A stretch of 64,000 bases of DNA from Quadrisphaera setariae (GCF_008041935.1 NZ_VKAC01000011.1:124001-188000); one strand, 5' to 3'; positions 18,024 through 27,158 are shown, numbered from the stretch's first letter. Program-made: numbers and translations. Notes: generated from the letters alone by a model not told the origin.

Positions 18024-19748
18024 ATGAAGGTCTTGGGCGTCAACGCGGTCTTCCACGACTCCTCCGCCGCGCTCGTGGTGGACGGCGTCGTGGTGGCCGC
18101 CGCCGAGGAGGAGCGCTTCTCCCGGCGCAAGCACGGCAAGCGCCCCGTCCCGTTCTCGGCGTGGGAGCTGCCCGAGCTGGCGATGCGCTGGTGCCTGGAC
18201 CACGCGGGCCTGGCGGTGGACGACCTCGACGCCGTCGCCTACGGCTACGACCCGTCGATGGCGCTGTCGGAGGAGGAGGGCCACGAGCGCGGCCTGCGCG
18301 ACCCGTGGGACCACCTGCGCACCACGTACGCCTCCCGCGCCGCCGGGTTCCTCGCCACCGCGCTGCCGGGGCTGGACAAGGAGAAGGTGGTCTTCGTCCC
18401 CCACCACGTCGCGCACGCGGCGAGCTCGGGCCTGCCCGGACCGTCCACCACCGGCAGCGTCCTCGTGCTGGACGGCCGCGGCGAGCGCGGGAGCCACCTG
18501 TCGGGCCGCTACGTCGGCGGGAAGCTCGAGGTGCTGGCCACCACCGAGCTGCCGCACTCCCTGGGCCTGGTCTACGAGTCGCTCACCGACCACCTGGGCT
18601 TCCTGCGGTCCTCCGACGAGTTCAAGGTCATGGCGATGGCCTCCTACGGCACGCCGCGCCACCTCGAGGCGCTGCGCGAGCACGTCCACGCCACCGGCGA
18701 CGGCCGGTTCGTGGCCACCGAGCCCGACTGGAGCCGCTTCGCCCCGCGGCGCACCCCCGCCGAGGCGGCCGCCACGAGCGCCGAGGCCCTCCCTCCCGAG
18801 CACGCCGACCTCGCCGCGTCCGTGCAGGCGCTCACCGAGGAGGTCCTCGTGGACCTGGCCACCTGGCTGCACGCCCAGACCGGCGACACCCTGCTGACCA
18901 TGGCCGGCGGCACCGCGCTGAACTGCGTGGCCAACACGAAGATCTGGCAGCGCACCCCGTTCGAGCGCGTGTGGGTGCAGCCGGCCGCCGGAGACTCCGG
19001 CACGGCCCTGGGCGCCGCGCTGCAGGTGGCCGCGGAGCACGGCGACCGCATCCGTCCCATGGGCACCGCGGCGCTGGGCCGGGAGTGGACCGACGAGCAG
19101 CTGGCTGACTGGCTGCGCACGGCCGAGGTGCCCTTCACCACCCCCGGCAGCCGCGAGGCGCTCGCCGAGGAGGTGGCCGACGTGCTCGCCGCCGACGGCG
19201 TGGTCGCCTGGTTCGACGGGCGCAGCGAGTTCGGGCCCCGCGCCCTGGGCCACCGCTCCCTCATCGCCCACCCGGGCCACGCGCACAACGTGGAGCGCAT
19301 GAACGACGTCAAGGGCCGCGAGCAGTTCCGCCCCATCGCCCCGATGGTGCTGGCCGAGCGCGCGACCGAGGTCTTCGAGAACGGGCCCTTCCCCAGCCCG
19401 TACATGCTCTTCGTGCACGACGTGAAGGACGGGTGGCGCGAGAGGATCCCCGCTGTGACGCACGTCGACGGCACCGCCCGCATCCAGACCGTCTCCGACG
19501 GCACAGGCGGCACAGCCGGGGTCGACGGAGGAGTCGACGAGAGCGCGAACCCCGGCGTCCACGCCCTCATCAGCGCCTTCGAGCGGCGCACCGGGCTGCC
19601 CGTCGTGGTGAACACCAGCCTCAACACCGCTGGACGCCCCATGGTCGACGACCCCCGCGACGCCCTCGAGCTGTTCGGGTCCGCCCCCGTCGACGTGCTG
19701 GTCCTCGGGCCGCACCTCGTGCGCCGGCAGTCGCTGTTCGCCTCGTGA
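18024..19748 (+). CDS. Carbamoyltransferase (NodU/CmcH/TobZ family)
   Basis: A 574-residue two-domain enzyme that makes carbamoyl-adenylate from carbamoyl phosphate and ATP and transfers the carbamoyl group to a hydroxyl, usually of a sugar. The N-terminal Kae1-like domain starts MKVLGVNAVFHDSSAALVVDG and carries the metal-binding VPHHVAHAAS (H127-H131). The C-terminal YrdC-like part has FDGRSEFGPRALGHRSL, EQFRPIAPMV and VVNTSLN. It opens a chain of overlapping genes for heptose synthesis and glycosyl transfer; its stop shares GTGA with the next start. The simplest inference is carbamoylation of the heptose or another sugar of the glycan. CmcH-like action on a small metabolite is the alternative. 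Confidence 0.93.
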   Translation: MKVLGVNAVFHDSSAALVVDGVVVAAAEEERFSRRKHGKRPVPFSAWELPELAMRWCLDHAGLAVDDLDAVAYGYDPSMALSEEEGHERGLRDPWDHLRTTYASRAAGFLATALPGLDKEKVVFVPHHVAHAASSGLPGPSTTGSVLVLDGRGERGSHLSGRYVGGKLEVLATTELPHSLGLVYESLTDHLGFLRSSDEFKVMAMASYGTPRHLEALREHVHATGDGRFVATEPDWSRFAPRRTPAEAAATSAEALPPEHADLAASVQALTEEVLVDLATWLHAQTGDTLLTMAGGTALNCVANTKIWQRTPFERVWVQPAAGDSGTALGAALQVAAEHGDRIRPMGTAALGREWTDEQLADWLRTAEVPFTTPGSREALAEEVADVLAADGVVAWFDGRSEFGPRALGHRSLIAHPGHAHNVERMNDVKGREQFRPIAPMVLAERATEVFENGPFPSPYMLFVHDVKDGWRERIPAVTHVDGTARIQTVSDGTGGTAGVDGGVDESANPGVHALISAFERRTGLPVVVNTSLNTAGRPMVDDPRDALELFGSAPVDVLVLGPHLVRRQSLFAS

Positions 19749-21418
19749 GGCCCGGTGGTGGTGGCCCGCGCTGGGCGGTGGTCGTCCCCTCGGTGGGCCG
19801 TCCCAGCCTGCAGGTGCTGCTCGCCTCGCTGGCCGCTCAGGACACGGGGGAGGACGACGACGGCGGCGCCCTGCCGGCGCTCGTCGTCGTCGCTGACGAC
19901 CGGCGCCTGACCGACGGGGGCTCGGGCCCTGCGGCGCTGCGGCCCGTGCTCGGCGCGCGCGGCGTGGAGCTCGTCGTGGTGCGCTCGGGAGGGCGCGGGC
20001 CGGCCGCGGCCCGCAACCTGGGGTGGCGCACCGCCGCGGCCCGCGTGGACGGCCTGGAGTGGGTGGCGTTCGTCGACGACGACGTCGAGCTGCCGCCGGC
20101 GTGGTCGCGCGAGCTGCTCGCCGACCTCGCCGACCTCGCCGCCGCGGGCGCCGTGGACCCCGGGCCCGCCGTCGGCGGCTCGCAGGGGCGCCTGCGCGTG
20201 CCGCTGCCGGCAGACCGCCGCCCCACGGACTGGGAGCGCGGCACCGCGGGGCTGGCCGACGCGGCGTGGGCCACCGCCGACATGGCCTACCGCCTCGACG
20301 CGCTGGTGGCCGTCGGCGGCTTCGACGAGCGCTTCCCCCGCGCCTACCGCGAGGACGCCGACCTGGCCCTGCGCGTGGAGCGGGCCGGCTGGTCGCTGGT
20401 GCGCGGTCGGCGCACCGCCGTGCACCCCGTGCGCCCCGCCGACGACCTCGTGAGCCTCCGCGTGCAGCGCGGCAACGCCGACGACGTCCTCATGGCCGCC
20501 CTGCACGGCCCCACGTGGCGCCGCGACGCGCAGGCCCCGCCCGGACGGCTGCGCTGGCACGCGGCGACCACGGCAGCCCTCGCGGCGGCCGGTCTCGGCG
20601 CGCTGACCGGCCACCGGCGCACGGCGGCGCTGGGCGCCCTGGCGTGGGCCGGGCTCACCGCCGACTTCGCCCGCCTGCGCATCACCCCCGGCCCGCGCGA
20701 CACCGCCGAGGTGCGCCGCATGGTGCTGACGTCCGCCGCCATCCCCGTCGCCGCGGTGTGGCACCGCGCTCGAGGCCTCGCCCGCTGGCACCGACCCGGT
20801 GCGGGACCCGTGGCGCCGTGGCCGCAGGCCGTGCGCGAGGAGCCTCTCGCCGCCGTCCTCTTCGACAGGGACGGCACCCTCGTCCACGACGTCGCCTACA
20901 ACGGAGACCCGGCCCAGGTGCGCCTGGTCGACGGCGCCCGCGAGGCGCTGGCCCGCGTGCGCGCCGCCGGGCTGCGCACCGGGATGGTCACCAACCAGTC
21001 CGGCGTCGCGCGCCGGATCATCACGCGCGACCAGGCCGACGCCGTCACCGCCGAGGTGGTCCGCCAGGTCGGCGGGCTCGACGTGGTCATGACGTGCCCC
21101 CACGGCCCCGACGACTCCTGCCCGTGCCGCAAGCCCGGCCCCGGCATGGTGGTCGAGGCCGCCCGCCGCCTCGGCGTGCCGACCTCGCGGGTCGCGGTGG
21201 TCGGCGACATCGCCGCCGACGTCGGCGCCGCGGTGGCCGCCGGCGCTCGAGGTGTGCTCGTCCCGACGCCCGTGACACGCTCGGAGGAGGTGGCGGCCGC
21301 CCGTGAGACGGCCACCTCCGGCGGCCCCGTCCTCGGTGTCGCCCCCGACCTGTCCGGCGCCCTGGACCTGCTGCTCGGCGCCGCGAACCGCCACTCACCG
21401 GCCGGAGGCCACGCATGA
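19745..21418 (+). CDS. Fusion: GT2 glycosyltransferase + GmhB-type heptose-bisphosphate phosphatase
   Basis: A 557-residue fusion. Residues 8-255 are a GT-A family 2 transferase: AVVVPSVGRPSLQVLL, GPAAARNLGWRTAA, the DxD-type FVDDDVELP at 109-117 and GGFDERFPRAYREDADLALR. Residues 270-345 hold two hydrophobic stretches that may touch the membrane. Residues 366-545 are a HAD histidinol-phosphatase/GmhB domain with AVLFDRDGTLV (D374, D376), VTNQSGVAR, a zinc loop CPHGPDDSCPC (C451, H453, C459, C461) and VVGDIAADVGAA. GmhB removes the 7-phosphate of heptose 1,7-bisphosphate. Fused to a glycosyltransferase and lying upstream of a GmhA-HldE fusion, it supplies the one missing phosphatase step. GTG overlaps the upstream stop. 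Confidence 0.9.
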   Translation: MRPGGGGPRWAVVVPSVGRPSLQVLLASLAAQDTGEDDDGGALPALVVVADDRRLTDGGSGPAALRPVLGARGVELVVVRSGGRGPAAARNLGWRTAAARVDGLEWVAFVDDDVELPPAWSRELLADLADLAAAGAVDPGPAVGGSQGRLRVPLPADRRPTDWERGTAGLADAAWATADMAYRLDALVAVGGFDERFPRAYREDADLALRVERAGWSLVRGRRTAVHPVRPADDLVSLRVQRGNADDVLMAALHGPTWRRDAQAPPGRLRWHAATTAALAAAGLGALTGHRRTAALGALAWAGLTADFARLRITPGPRDTAEVRRMVLTSAAIPVAAVWHRARGLARWHRPGAGPVAPWPQAVREEPLAAVLFDRDGTLVHDVAYNGDPAQVRLVDGAREALARVRAAGLRTGMVTNQSGVARRIITRDQADAVTAEVVRQVGGLDVVMTCPHGPDDSCPCRKPGPGMVVEAARRLGVPTSRVAVVGDIAADVGAAVAAGARGVLVPTPVTRSEEVAAARETATSGGPVLGVAPDLSGALDLLLGAANRHSPAGGHA

Positions 21419-22554
21419 CCGCCCAGCAGGACCCGAGGCGCGTGCTCGCCGTCCGCCTCGACAGCGACGGCGACGTCCTCATGACCGGCCCAGCGATCGC
21501 CGCCCTGCGCCGCGGCCCGGGCGGCACCGAGGTGGAGCGGCTCGACCTGCTCGCCGCCCCCGGCGGCGCCGGTGCCGCGCGGCTGCTGCCCGGGATCGAC
21601 GAGGTGCTCGTCGCCGACGTGCCGTGGTCCGGCTACCAGCCGCCGGCCCCGGACGCCGCGGCGCTGACCGCCCTCGTCGACCTCCTGCGCGAGCGCTCCT
21701 ACGACGAGGTCGTCGTCTTCACCTCCTACCACCAGAGCCCGCTGCCGATGGCGGTCCTCGCGCGCCTGGCCGGGGTGCCCCGCGTCATCGCCGCCAGCGA
21801 CGACTACCCCGGCTCCCTGCTCGACCTGCGCCACAAGCGCCCCGGCGACCCCGACGGCACCGGCGGCGAGCACGAGGTGGTCGCCAGCCTCGGGCTGGTG
21901 GCCGCCAGCGGCCGCGTCATCCCCGCCGACCCGCGCACGGCGCTGCGCCGACCGCTCCCCGGGGTGCCGGGCTGGCTCCTGGAGCGCAGCACCACGGCCA
22001 CCGGTGCCCTCGTCGTCGTCCACCCGGGAGCCTCCGTGCCGGCCCGCGCGGCGCGGCCCGACGTCGTCGCCCGCGCCACGGCCGCCCTCGTCGAGGCGGG
22101 CCACCACGTGGTGGTGACCGGCGGCCCCGGTGAGGTGGACCTCACCGGCCGCGTGGCGGCCGCGGCGCCCGGAGCGCTCGACGCCGGCGGGCGCACGTCG
22201 CTCGGCGAGCTGGCGGCGCTGCTGGACGCGGCGGACGTCGTCGTCGTGGGCAACACCGGACCGGCGCACCTGGCGGCAGCCGTCGGGACGCCCGTGGCCA
22301 GCCTCTTCTCCGCGGTGATGCCGGTGGAGCGGTGGGCGCCCTTCGGCGTGCCCGTGGTGGTGCTCGGAGACCTCGACGCCCCCTGCCGCCTCACGCGCGC
22401 GCAGCGCTGCCCGGTCGGAGACGGGAGCGGCCACCCCTGCCTCGACGTCTCCCCGGAGGCCGTCGTCGCGGCCGTCGCCGACCTCGCCTCCGGGCGCGTG
22501 CCCGTGCCGCCGCCGGCGCAGCCCGTCGCCGTCGAGGCCGGGCAGGCGCTGTGA
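21415..22554 (+). CDS. GT9-family (heptosyltransferase-like) glycosyltransferase
   Basis: A 379-residue GT-B protein of family 9, whose best-known members (WaaC, WaaF) transfer heptose from ADP-heptose. The N-terminus RVLAVRLDSDGDVLMTGPAIAALRR is the GT9 start. LVVVHPGASVPARAARPDVVARATAAL and VVVGNTGPAHLAAAVGTPVASLFSAVMPVERWAPF are the donor-binding half, with the conserved TGPAHLA. A C-terminal CRLTRAQRCP...HPCL block with cysteines resembles that of other GT9 enzymes. ATG overlaps the previous stop (ATGA). Position in a cluster making ADP-heptose supports ADP-heptose as donor; the acceptor is unknown. Confidence 0.92.
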   Translation: MTAQQDPRRVLAVRLDSDGDVLMTGPAIAALRRGPGGTEVERLDLLAAPGGAGAARLLPGIDEVLVADVPWSGYQPPAPDAAALTALVDLLRERSYDEVVVFTSYHQSPLPMAVLARLAGVPRVIAASDDYPGSLLDLRHKRPGDPDGTGGEHEVVASLGLVAASGRVIPADPRTALRRPLPGVPGWLLERSTTATGALVVVHPGASVPARAARPDVVARATAALVEAGHHVVVTGGPGEVDLTGRVAAAAPGALDAGGRTSLGELAALLDAADVVVVGNTGPAHLAAAVGTPVASLFSAVMPVERWAPFGVPVVVLGDLDAPCRLTRAQRCPVGDGSGHPCLDVSPEAVVAAVADLASGRVPVPPPAQPVAVEAGQAL

Positions 22555-23570
22555 CAGGCCCGCCCCGGCGCCCGAGGGTCCTCCTCTGGCACGTCCACGG
22601 CTCGTGGACCACGGCCTTCGTGCAGGGCCGCCACGACTACCTCGTGCCCGTGCTGCCCGACCGCGGCCCGGACGGCCGCGGCCGCGCCCGCACGTGGGAC
22701 TGGCCCGCGTCGGTGCGTGAGGTCACCCCCGAGCAGCTCGCTGACAGCACGCGCGGCGGCGACGCCCGCCCCGACGTCGTCCTCCTCCAGCGCCCCCACG
22801 AGGCGGAGCTGCTGCGGGAGTGGACCGGGCTGCGCGCCGGGGTCGACGTCCCGGCCGTCTACGTCGAGCACGACGCCCCCCGTGAGCACGCGGTCCGCTC
22901 GCGCCACCCCCTGGCCGACGCCACCTCCGAGGGGCGGGCACCGCTCCCGGTGGTGCACGTGACGCACTTCAACGCGCTCATGTGGGACTGCGGCGACGTG
23001 CCCACCCGGGTGGTGGAGCACGGCGTCGTCGACCCCGGCCACCTCGCCACCGGTGAGCGGGCCTCGCTCGCGGTGGTGGTCAACGAGCCGGTGCGCCGCT
23101 GGCGCGTGGCCGGCACCGACCTCGTGGTGGACCTGGCCCAGCGGGTGCCGCTGGACGTGTACGGCATGGGGATGGACGCGCTGCAGAGGTGCGCGCCCCA
23201 CCTCGCCGGCCACCTCCACGAGGACCTGCCGCAGGCGCGGATGCACGCGGAGGTGGCCCGCCACCGCGCCTACTTCCACCCCTACCGGTGGACCAGCCTC
23301 GGGCTGGCGCTGGTGGAGGCCATGACCATGGGCCTGCCGGTCCTGGCCCTGGCCACCACGGCGGCGCCCGAGTCGGTGCCGCCGGAGGCGGGGTTCCTGT
23401 CCGCGGACCCCGCCGCGCTGGAGCGGACGGCCCAGCGCTGGCTGGCCGACCCGGCCGAGGCGCGAGAGCGTGGCCTCGCCGCCCGCGAGCACGCCCTGCG
23501 CCGCTTCGGGCTGGCGCGCTTCCTCGCCGACTGGGACGACGTCCTGGAAGGCGCCGGGGTCCAGCAGTAG
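22551..23570 (+). CDS. GT-B glycosyltransferase (GT4-like)
   Basis: A 339-residue protein that starts at GTG 22551, overlapping the upstream stop. The N-terminal VLLWHVHGSWTTAFVQGRHDYLVPV is an unusual acceptor domain. The C-terminal half carries HRAYFHPYRWTSLGLALVEAMTMGLPVLALATT, the E-x7-E-like donor-binding motif of retaining GT4 enzymes. Actinobacterial homologues of this type are usually annotated only as glycosyltransferase. Donor and acceptor cannot be predicted. Strict overlap with both flanking transferases argues for a shared product. The 53-base gap after it is the longest before the next gene in the cluster. Confidence 0.85.
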   Translation: MTGPPRRPRVLLWHVHGSWTTAFVQGRHDYLVPVLPDRGPDGRGRARTWDWPASVREVTPEQLADSTRGGDARPDVVLLQRPHEAELLREWTGLRAGVDVPAVYVEHDAPREHAVRSRHPLADATSEGRAPLPVVHVTHFNALMWDCGDVPTRVVEHGVVDPGHLATGERASLAVVVNEPVRRWRVAGTDLVVDLAQRVPLDVYGMGMDALQRCAPHLAGHLHEDLPQARMHAEVARHRAYFHPYRWTSLGLALVEAMTMGLPVLALATTAAPESVPPEAGFLSADPAALERTAQRWLADPAEARERGLAAREHALRRFGLARFLADWDDVLEGAGVQQ

Positions 23571-23622
23571 GCCCCCGGGGTCGAGCACGCGGCCCCTTCC
23601 TGGACCTACCCAGGAGACACCG

Positions 23623-24918
23623 ATGAGGATCGCGATGGTCTCCGAGCACGCCAGTCCCCTGGCGGTCCTCGGAGGTGTCGACGCCGGCGGGCAGAACGTG
23701 CACGTCGCAGCCCTGGCGCAGGCGCTGGCCGCCCGCGGTCACCAGGTGGAGGTGCACACCCGGCGCGACGCGCCGGACCTGCCGCGGCGCGTGCGCATGG
23801 GCCCGGGCGTGGACGTGGTCCACGTCGACGCCGGTCCGCCGCGGCCGGTGCCGAAGGACGAGCTGCTGCCCTGGATGCCGGCGTTCGCCGCCCAGCTGAG
23901 GCGCTCCTGGGCCTCCCCCGGCTCCCGGCCCGACGTGGTGCACGCCCACTTCTGGATGTCCGGGCTGGCCGCGCTGGAGGCCGGGCGCGCGCTCGGCGTG
24001 CCCGTGGTGCAGACCTTCCACGCCCTCGGCTCCGTCAAGCGCCGCCACCAGGGGGACCACGACACCTCCCCGGCGGAGCGCGTGGCGCTGGAGGCGGGCC
24101 TCGTGCGCGACGTCGACCTCGTGGTGGCCACCTGCCGCGACGAGGTCGCCGAGCTCGACGCCCTGGCCGCACCGCGCCGCCGCCCCGCGGTGGTGCCGTG
24201 CGGGGTGGACCTGGAGCACTTCGAGCCCGAGGGCCCCGTGGAGCCGCGCGCCGCGGGCAGTCCGCGGTTCCGGCTGGTGAGCGTGGGCCGGCTCGTGGAG
24301 CGCAAGGGCGTGGAGACGGCCGTGCGCGCCCTCGCCGTGCTGCCCGACGCCGAGCTGGTGGTGGCGGGTGGTCCTCCGCCGCGCGAGCTGCACCTCGACC
24401 CGGAGGCCGTGCGCCTGCGGAGCGTGGCGCGCTCCCTGGGCGTGGCCGACCGGCTGCTGCTCGTGGGACAGGTGGAGCAGCCCGACGTGCCGCGGCTGCT
24501 CCGCTCGGCCGACGTGTCGGTCAACGCGCCCTGGTACGAGCCGTTCGGCATCGCCCCGCTGGAGGCCATGGCCTGCGGCCTGCCCGTGGTCGGCACGGCC
24601 GTCGGTGGGCTGCTCGACACCGTGGTGGAGGGCGCCACCGGCGCGCTCGTGGAGCCGCGCGACACCGCGGCGCTGGCCGCGACGGTGCGCGCGCTGCTCG
24701 ACGACCCCGCCCGGCGCCGCCGGTGGGGCCGCGCGGGGCGCCGCCGGGCGCTGGCCCACTACGGCTGGGACCGCGTGGCGGCATCGACCGAGGACGCCTA
24801 CGGTCGGGCCCTGAGGGGCACGGCCCGGCGCGCGGCGACTGCCGCGGCGCCGAAGGGCCCCGCATCCCCGCTGGTGCGCGGTCCTGCGCTGCACCTCGAC
24901 GAGCAGGAGGCGGTGTGA
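23623..24918 (+). CDS. GT4-family glycosyltransferase
   Basis: A 431-residue GT-B enzyme. RIAMVSEHASPLAVLGGVDAGGQNVHVAALAQALAARGH is the N-terminal glycine-rich acceptor loop shared with sucrose synthase- and MshA-like enzymes. VGRLVERKGVETAVRAL, APWYEPFGIAPLEAMACGLPVVGTAVGGLLDTV and a final helix form the UDP/NDP-sugar domain, with the EPFGIAPLEA catalytic motif near residue 305. ATG 23623 has CAGGAG upstream, so this gene has its own ribosome site, unlike its neighbours. The C-terminal 35 residues are Ala/Pro-rich and end in DEQEAV, overlapping the next GTG start. Donor unknown. Confidence 0.92.
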   Translation: MRIAMVSEHASPLAVLGGVDAGGQNVHVAALAQALAARGHQVEVHTRRDAPDLPRRVRMGPGVDVVHVDAGPPRPVPKDELLPWMPAFAAQLRRSWASPGSRPDVVHAHFWMSGLAALEAGRALGVPVVQTFHALGSVKRRHQGDHDTSPAERVALEAGLVRDVDLVVATCRDEVAELDALAAPRRRPAVVPCGVDLEHFEPEGPVEPRAAGSPRFRLVSVGRLVERKGVETAVRALAVLPDAELVVAGGPPPRELHLDPEAVRLRSVARSLGVADRLLLVGQVEQPDVPRLLRSADVSVNAPWYEPFGIAPLEAMACGLPVVGTAVGGLLDTVVEGATGALVEPRDTAALAATVRALLDDPARRRRWGRAGRRRALAHYGWDRVAASTEDAYGRALRGTARRAATAAAPKGPASPLVRGPALHLDEQEAV

Positions 24919-27158
24919 GCACCCTGGGCGCTCCCGACCACAGCACGCACCCGACCAGCCGCACGACGCCGGCGGCCGACTGGCTGGCCGGTCACCGCAG
25001 CGAGGTCGACGCGACCGTCGGCGGCCTGCAGGCCGCCGCGGCCCGGCTCGACGCCTGGGGCCGCCACCTCGCCGCCGTCCTGGACGGCGGGGGCCGGCTG
25101 CTGGCCGCCGGCAACGGCGGCAGCGCCGCCGAGGCCCAGCACCTCACCGCCGAGCTCGTCGGCAGGTTCGTCGACGAGCGCAAGCCGCTGTCGGCCATCG
25201 CGCTGCACGCGGAGTCGTCCTCCACCACCGCCATCGGCAACGACTACGGCGCCGCCAAGGTCTTCGCCCGTCAGGTGCAGGCGCACGGCCGGCCCGGTGA
25301 CGTGCTGCTGCTGCTCTCCACGTCGGGGCGCAGCGAGAACGTCGTCCGCGCCGCGCAGGCGGGCCGCCGCGCCGGCCTGCGGGTGTGGGCCCTCACCGGG
25401 CCCGCCCACAGCCCGCTGGCGGAGGCCAGCGACGAGGTGCTGCGCGTCGGCGAGCCGGGCTCGTCCACCTCCGCGGTGCAGGAGGGCCACCTCGTGGTGG
25501 TCCACGCGCTGTGCGCCGCTGTGGACGCCCACCTCCTCGCCGCCACCACCGGGACGACGACGAGCGCCGCCGCGCCCGTCCCCGCTGCAGCTGCAGGTGC
25601 CAGCGCTGAGCCGCTCGACCTGCGCTCTGCCGATCAACCGGCCGATCAGCCGGCCGACCGGCCGGCGCGGGCGGCGCGGTCCGCCGGTGACCGCCGCCCC
25701 CGCGTCGTCGTGGTCGGTGACGCCGTGCTCGACCGCGACCTGCTCGGGCGCAGCGACCGCGTGGCCCCCGACGCCCCCGTGCCCGTGGTCGACGTCACCG
25801 GTCTCGACGAGAGCCCCGGCGGCGCCGGCCTGACGGCCCTGCTCGTGGCCGGTCGCGCCCGCACCTCGCTGGTGGCCCCGGTGGCCGACGACGACGCGGG
25901 CCGCCGCCTCCGCGAGGCCCTCGAGAGCCCCTCCGGCGGCGTCGAGGGCGTCGAGGTGGTCGCGCTCGGCCACGCCGGCGGCACCCGCACCAAGACCCGC
26001 GTGCGCGTGGCCGGCCAGTCCCTCGTCCGCCTCGACGAGGGCGGCCCCGCCACCCCGGTGGAGGTCGACCTCGCCGTGCTCGCCGAGGCCCTGGCCGACG
26101 CCGACGTCGTGCTGGTCAGCGACTACGGCGCCGGCACCACGCGCGACCCCGCCGTGCGCGAGGCGCTGGCGCAGGCGGCCCGCCGCGTGCCCGTGGTGTG
26201 GGACCCGCACCCGCGCGGAGGGGCGCCCGTGCCCGGCTGCGCCCTGGTGACGCCCAACCTCTCGGAGGCGCGCGCCGCGGCCTCGCCGGGCGTCGCGGGC
26301 GCCTCGCCCGACGTGCTCGCCGAGCACCTCGCCTCCACGTGGGGCGTGCGCGGGGTCTGCGTCACGACCGGGGCGCAGGGCGCCTGGCTCGCCTCCCCCG
26401 GCACCGACGCGGTGTTCGCCCCCGCCGCCGTGGTGGCCGGCGGTGACCCGTGCGGCGCCGGCGACAGCTTCGCGGCCTCGGCCGCGGTGTCGCTGGCCAC
26501 CGGCCGGGTGCTGTCGGAGGCCGTCGTCGCCGCCGTGGCCGACGCCTCGGCGTGGGTCGCCGCAGGCGGTGCCTCCGGCTGGCGCGCGGCCCAGCGCGAG
26601 GCGGCCTCGCAGGGCGCCGCCGCGGCGGCTGCCGGCGCGGCCGAGCGCAGCGCTCCGAGCACCGCCGCCGACGTGGTCGCCCGCGTCCGGGCGACCGGCG
26701 GCACCGTGGTGGCCACCGGCGGCTGCTTCGACGTGCTGCACGCCGGGCACGTCGCCACCCTCGAAGCCGCGCGCCGCCTGGGCGACGCGCTCGTCGTCCT
26801 GCTCAACGCCGACTCCTCCGTCCGCCGGCTCAAGGGCCCCACCCGTCCGGTGAACGACGAGGTGGACCGCGCCCGCGTGCTCGCGGCGCTGGACTGCGTG
26901 GACGCCGTCGTCGTCTTCTCCGAGGACGACCCCCGCGCCGCCCTCGCGCAGGTCCGCCCCGACGTCTGGGCCAAGGGCGGTGACTACGGCGGCGCCGAGC
27001 TGCCCGAGGCGCCGCTCGTGCGCAGCTGGGGCGGACGCGTCGTGCTGCTGCCCTACCTCGACGGGCGCTCGACCACCTCCATCCTCGCCCGCGGCGCCCT
27101 GCCGGCGTCGACGTCGGCCACCCCCGCAGACCGCACCACCCAGGAGACCGCCCGGTGA
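24915..27158 (+). CDS. Three-domain ADP-heptose synthesis enzyme: GmhA isomerase + HldE kinase/adenylyltransferase
   Basis: A 747-residue fusion with three enzymatic domains in pathway-relevant form. Residues 20-210 are a GmhA-type SIS isomerase (AAGNGGSAAEAQHLTAELVGRF 65-84, AIGNDY 106-111, STSGRSENV 135-143, AVQEGH 187-192) converting sedoheptulose 7-phosphate to heptose 7-phosphate. Residues 211-260 are an Ala/Pro/Asp linker. Residues 262-560 are a PfkB-type heptose-7-phosphate kinase (GDAVLDRDLLG, SPGGAG 299-304, base D517 in PCGAGDSF). Residues 590-735 are the adenylyltransferase (GGCFDVLHAGH with H609/H612, AKGGDY). With the GmhB domain upstream, all activities for ADP-D-glycero-beta-D-manno-heptose are present. 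GTG overlaps the upstream stop. Confidence 0.93.
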   Translation: MSTLGAPDHSTHPTSRTTPAADWLAGHRSEVDATVGGLQAAAARLDAWGRHLAAVLDGGGRLLAAGNGGSAAEAQHLTAELVGRFVDERKPLSAIALHAESSSTTAIGNDYGAAKVFARQVQAHGRPGDVLLLLSTSGRSENVVRAAQAGRRAGLRVWALTGPAHSPLAEASDEVLRVGEPGSSTSAVQEGHLVVVHALCAAVDAHLLAATTGTTTSAAAPVPAAAAGASAEPLDLRSADQPADQPADRPARAARSAGDRRPRVVVVGDAVLDRDLLGRSDRVAPDAPVPVVDVTGLDESPGGAGLTALLVAGRARTSLVAPVADDDAGRRLREALESPSGGVEGVEVVALGHAGGTRTKTRVRVAGQSLVRLDEGGPATPVEVDLAVLAEALADADVVLVSDYGAGTTRDPAVREALAQAARRVPVVWDPHPRGGAPVPGCALVTPNLSEARAAASPGVAGASPDVLAEHLASTWGVRGVCVTTGAQGAWLASPGTDAVFAPAAVVAGGDPCGAGDSFAASAAVSLATGRVLSEAVVAAVADASAWVAAGGASGWRAAQREAASQGAAAAAAGAAERSAPSTAADVVARVRATGGTVVATGGCFDVLHAGHVATLEAARRLGDALVVLLNADSSVRRLKGPTRPVNDEVDRARVLAALDCVDAVVVFSEDDPRAALAQVRPDVWAKGGDYGGAELPEAPLVRSWGGRVVLLPYLDGRSTTSILARGALPASTSATPADRTTQETAR
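25630..25665 (+). repeat. Three imperfect 12-base repeats in the fusion linker
   Basis: CCGATCAACCGG, CCGATCAGCCGG and CCGACCGGCCGG lie head to tail and encode the DQPADQPADRP stretch joining the GmhA and HldE parts of the fusion. The repeats keep the reading frame and look like a linker that grew by slippage. Confidence 0.8.
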
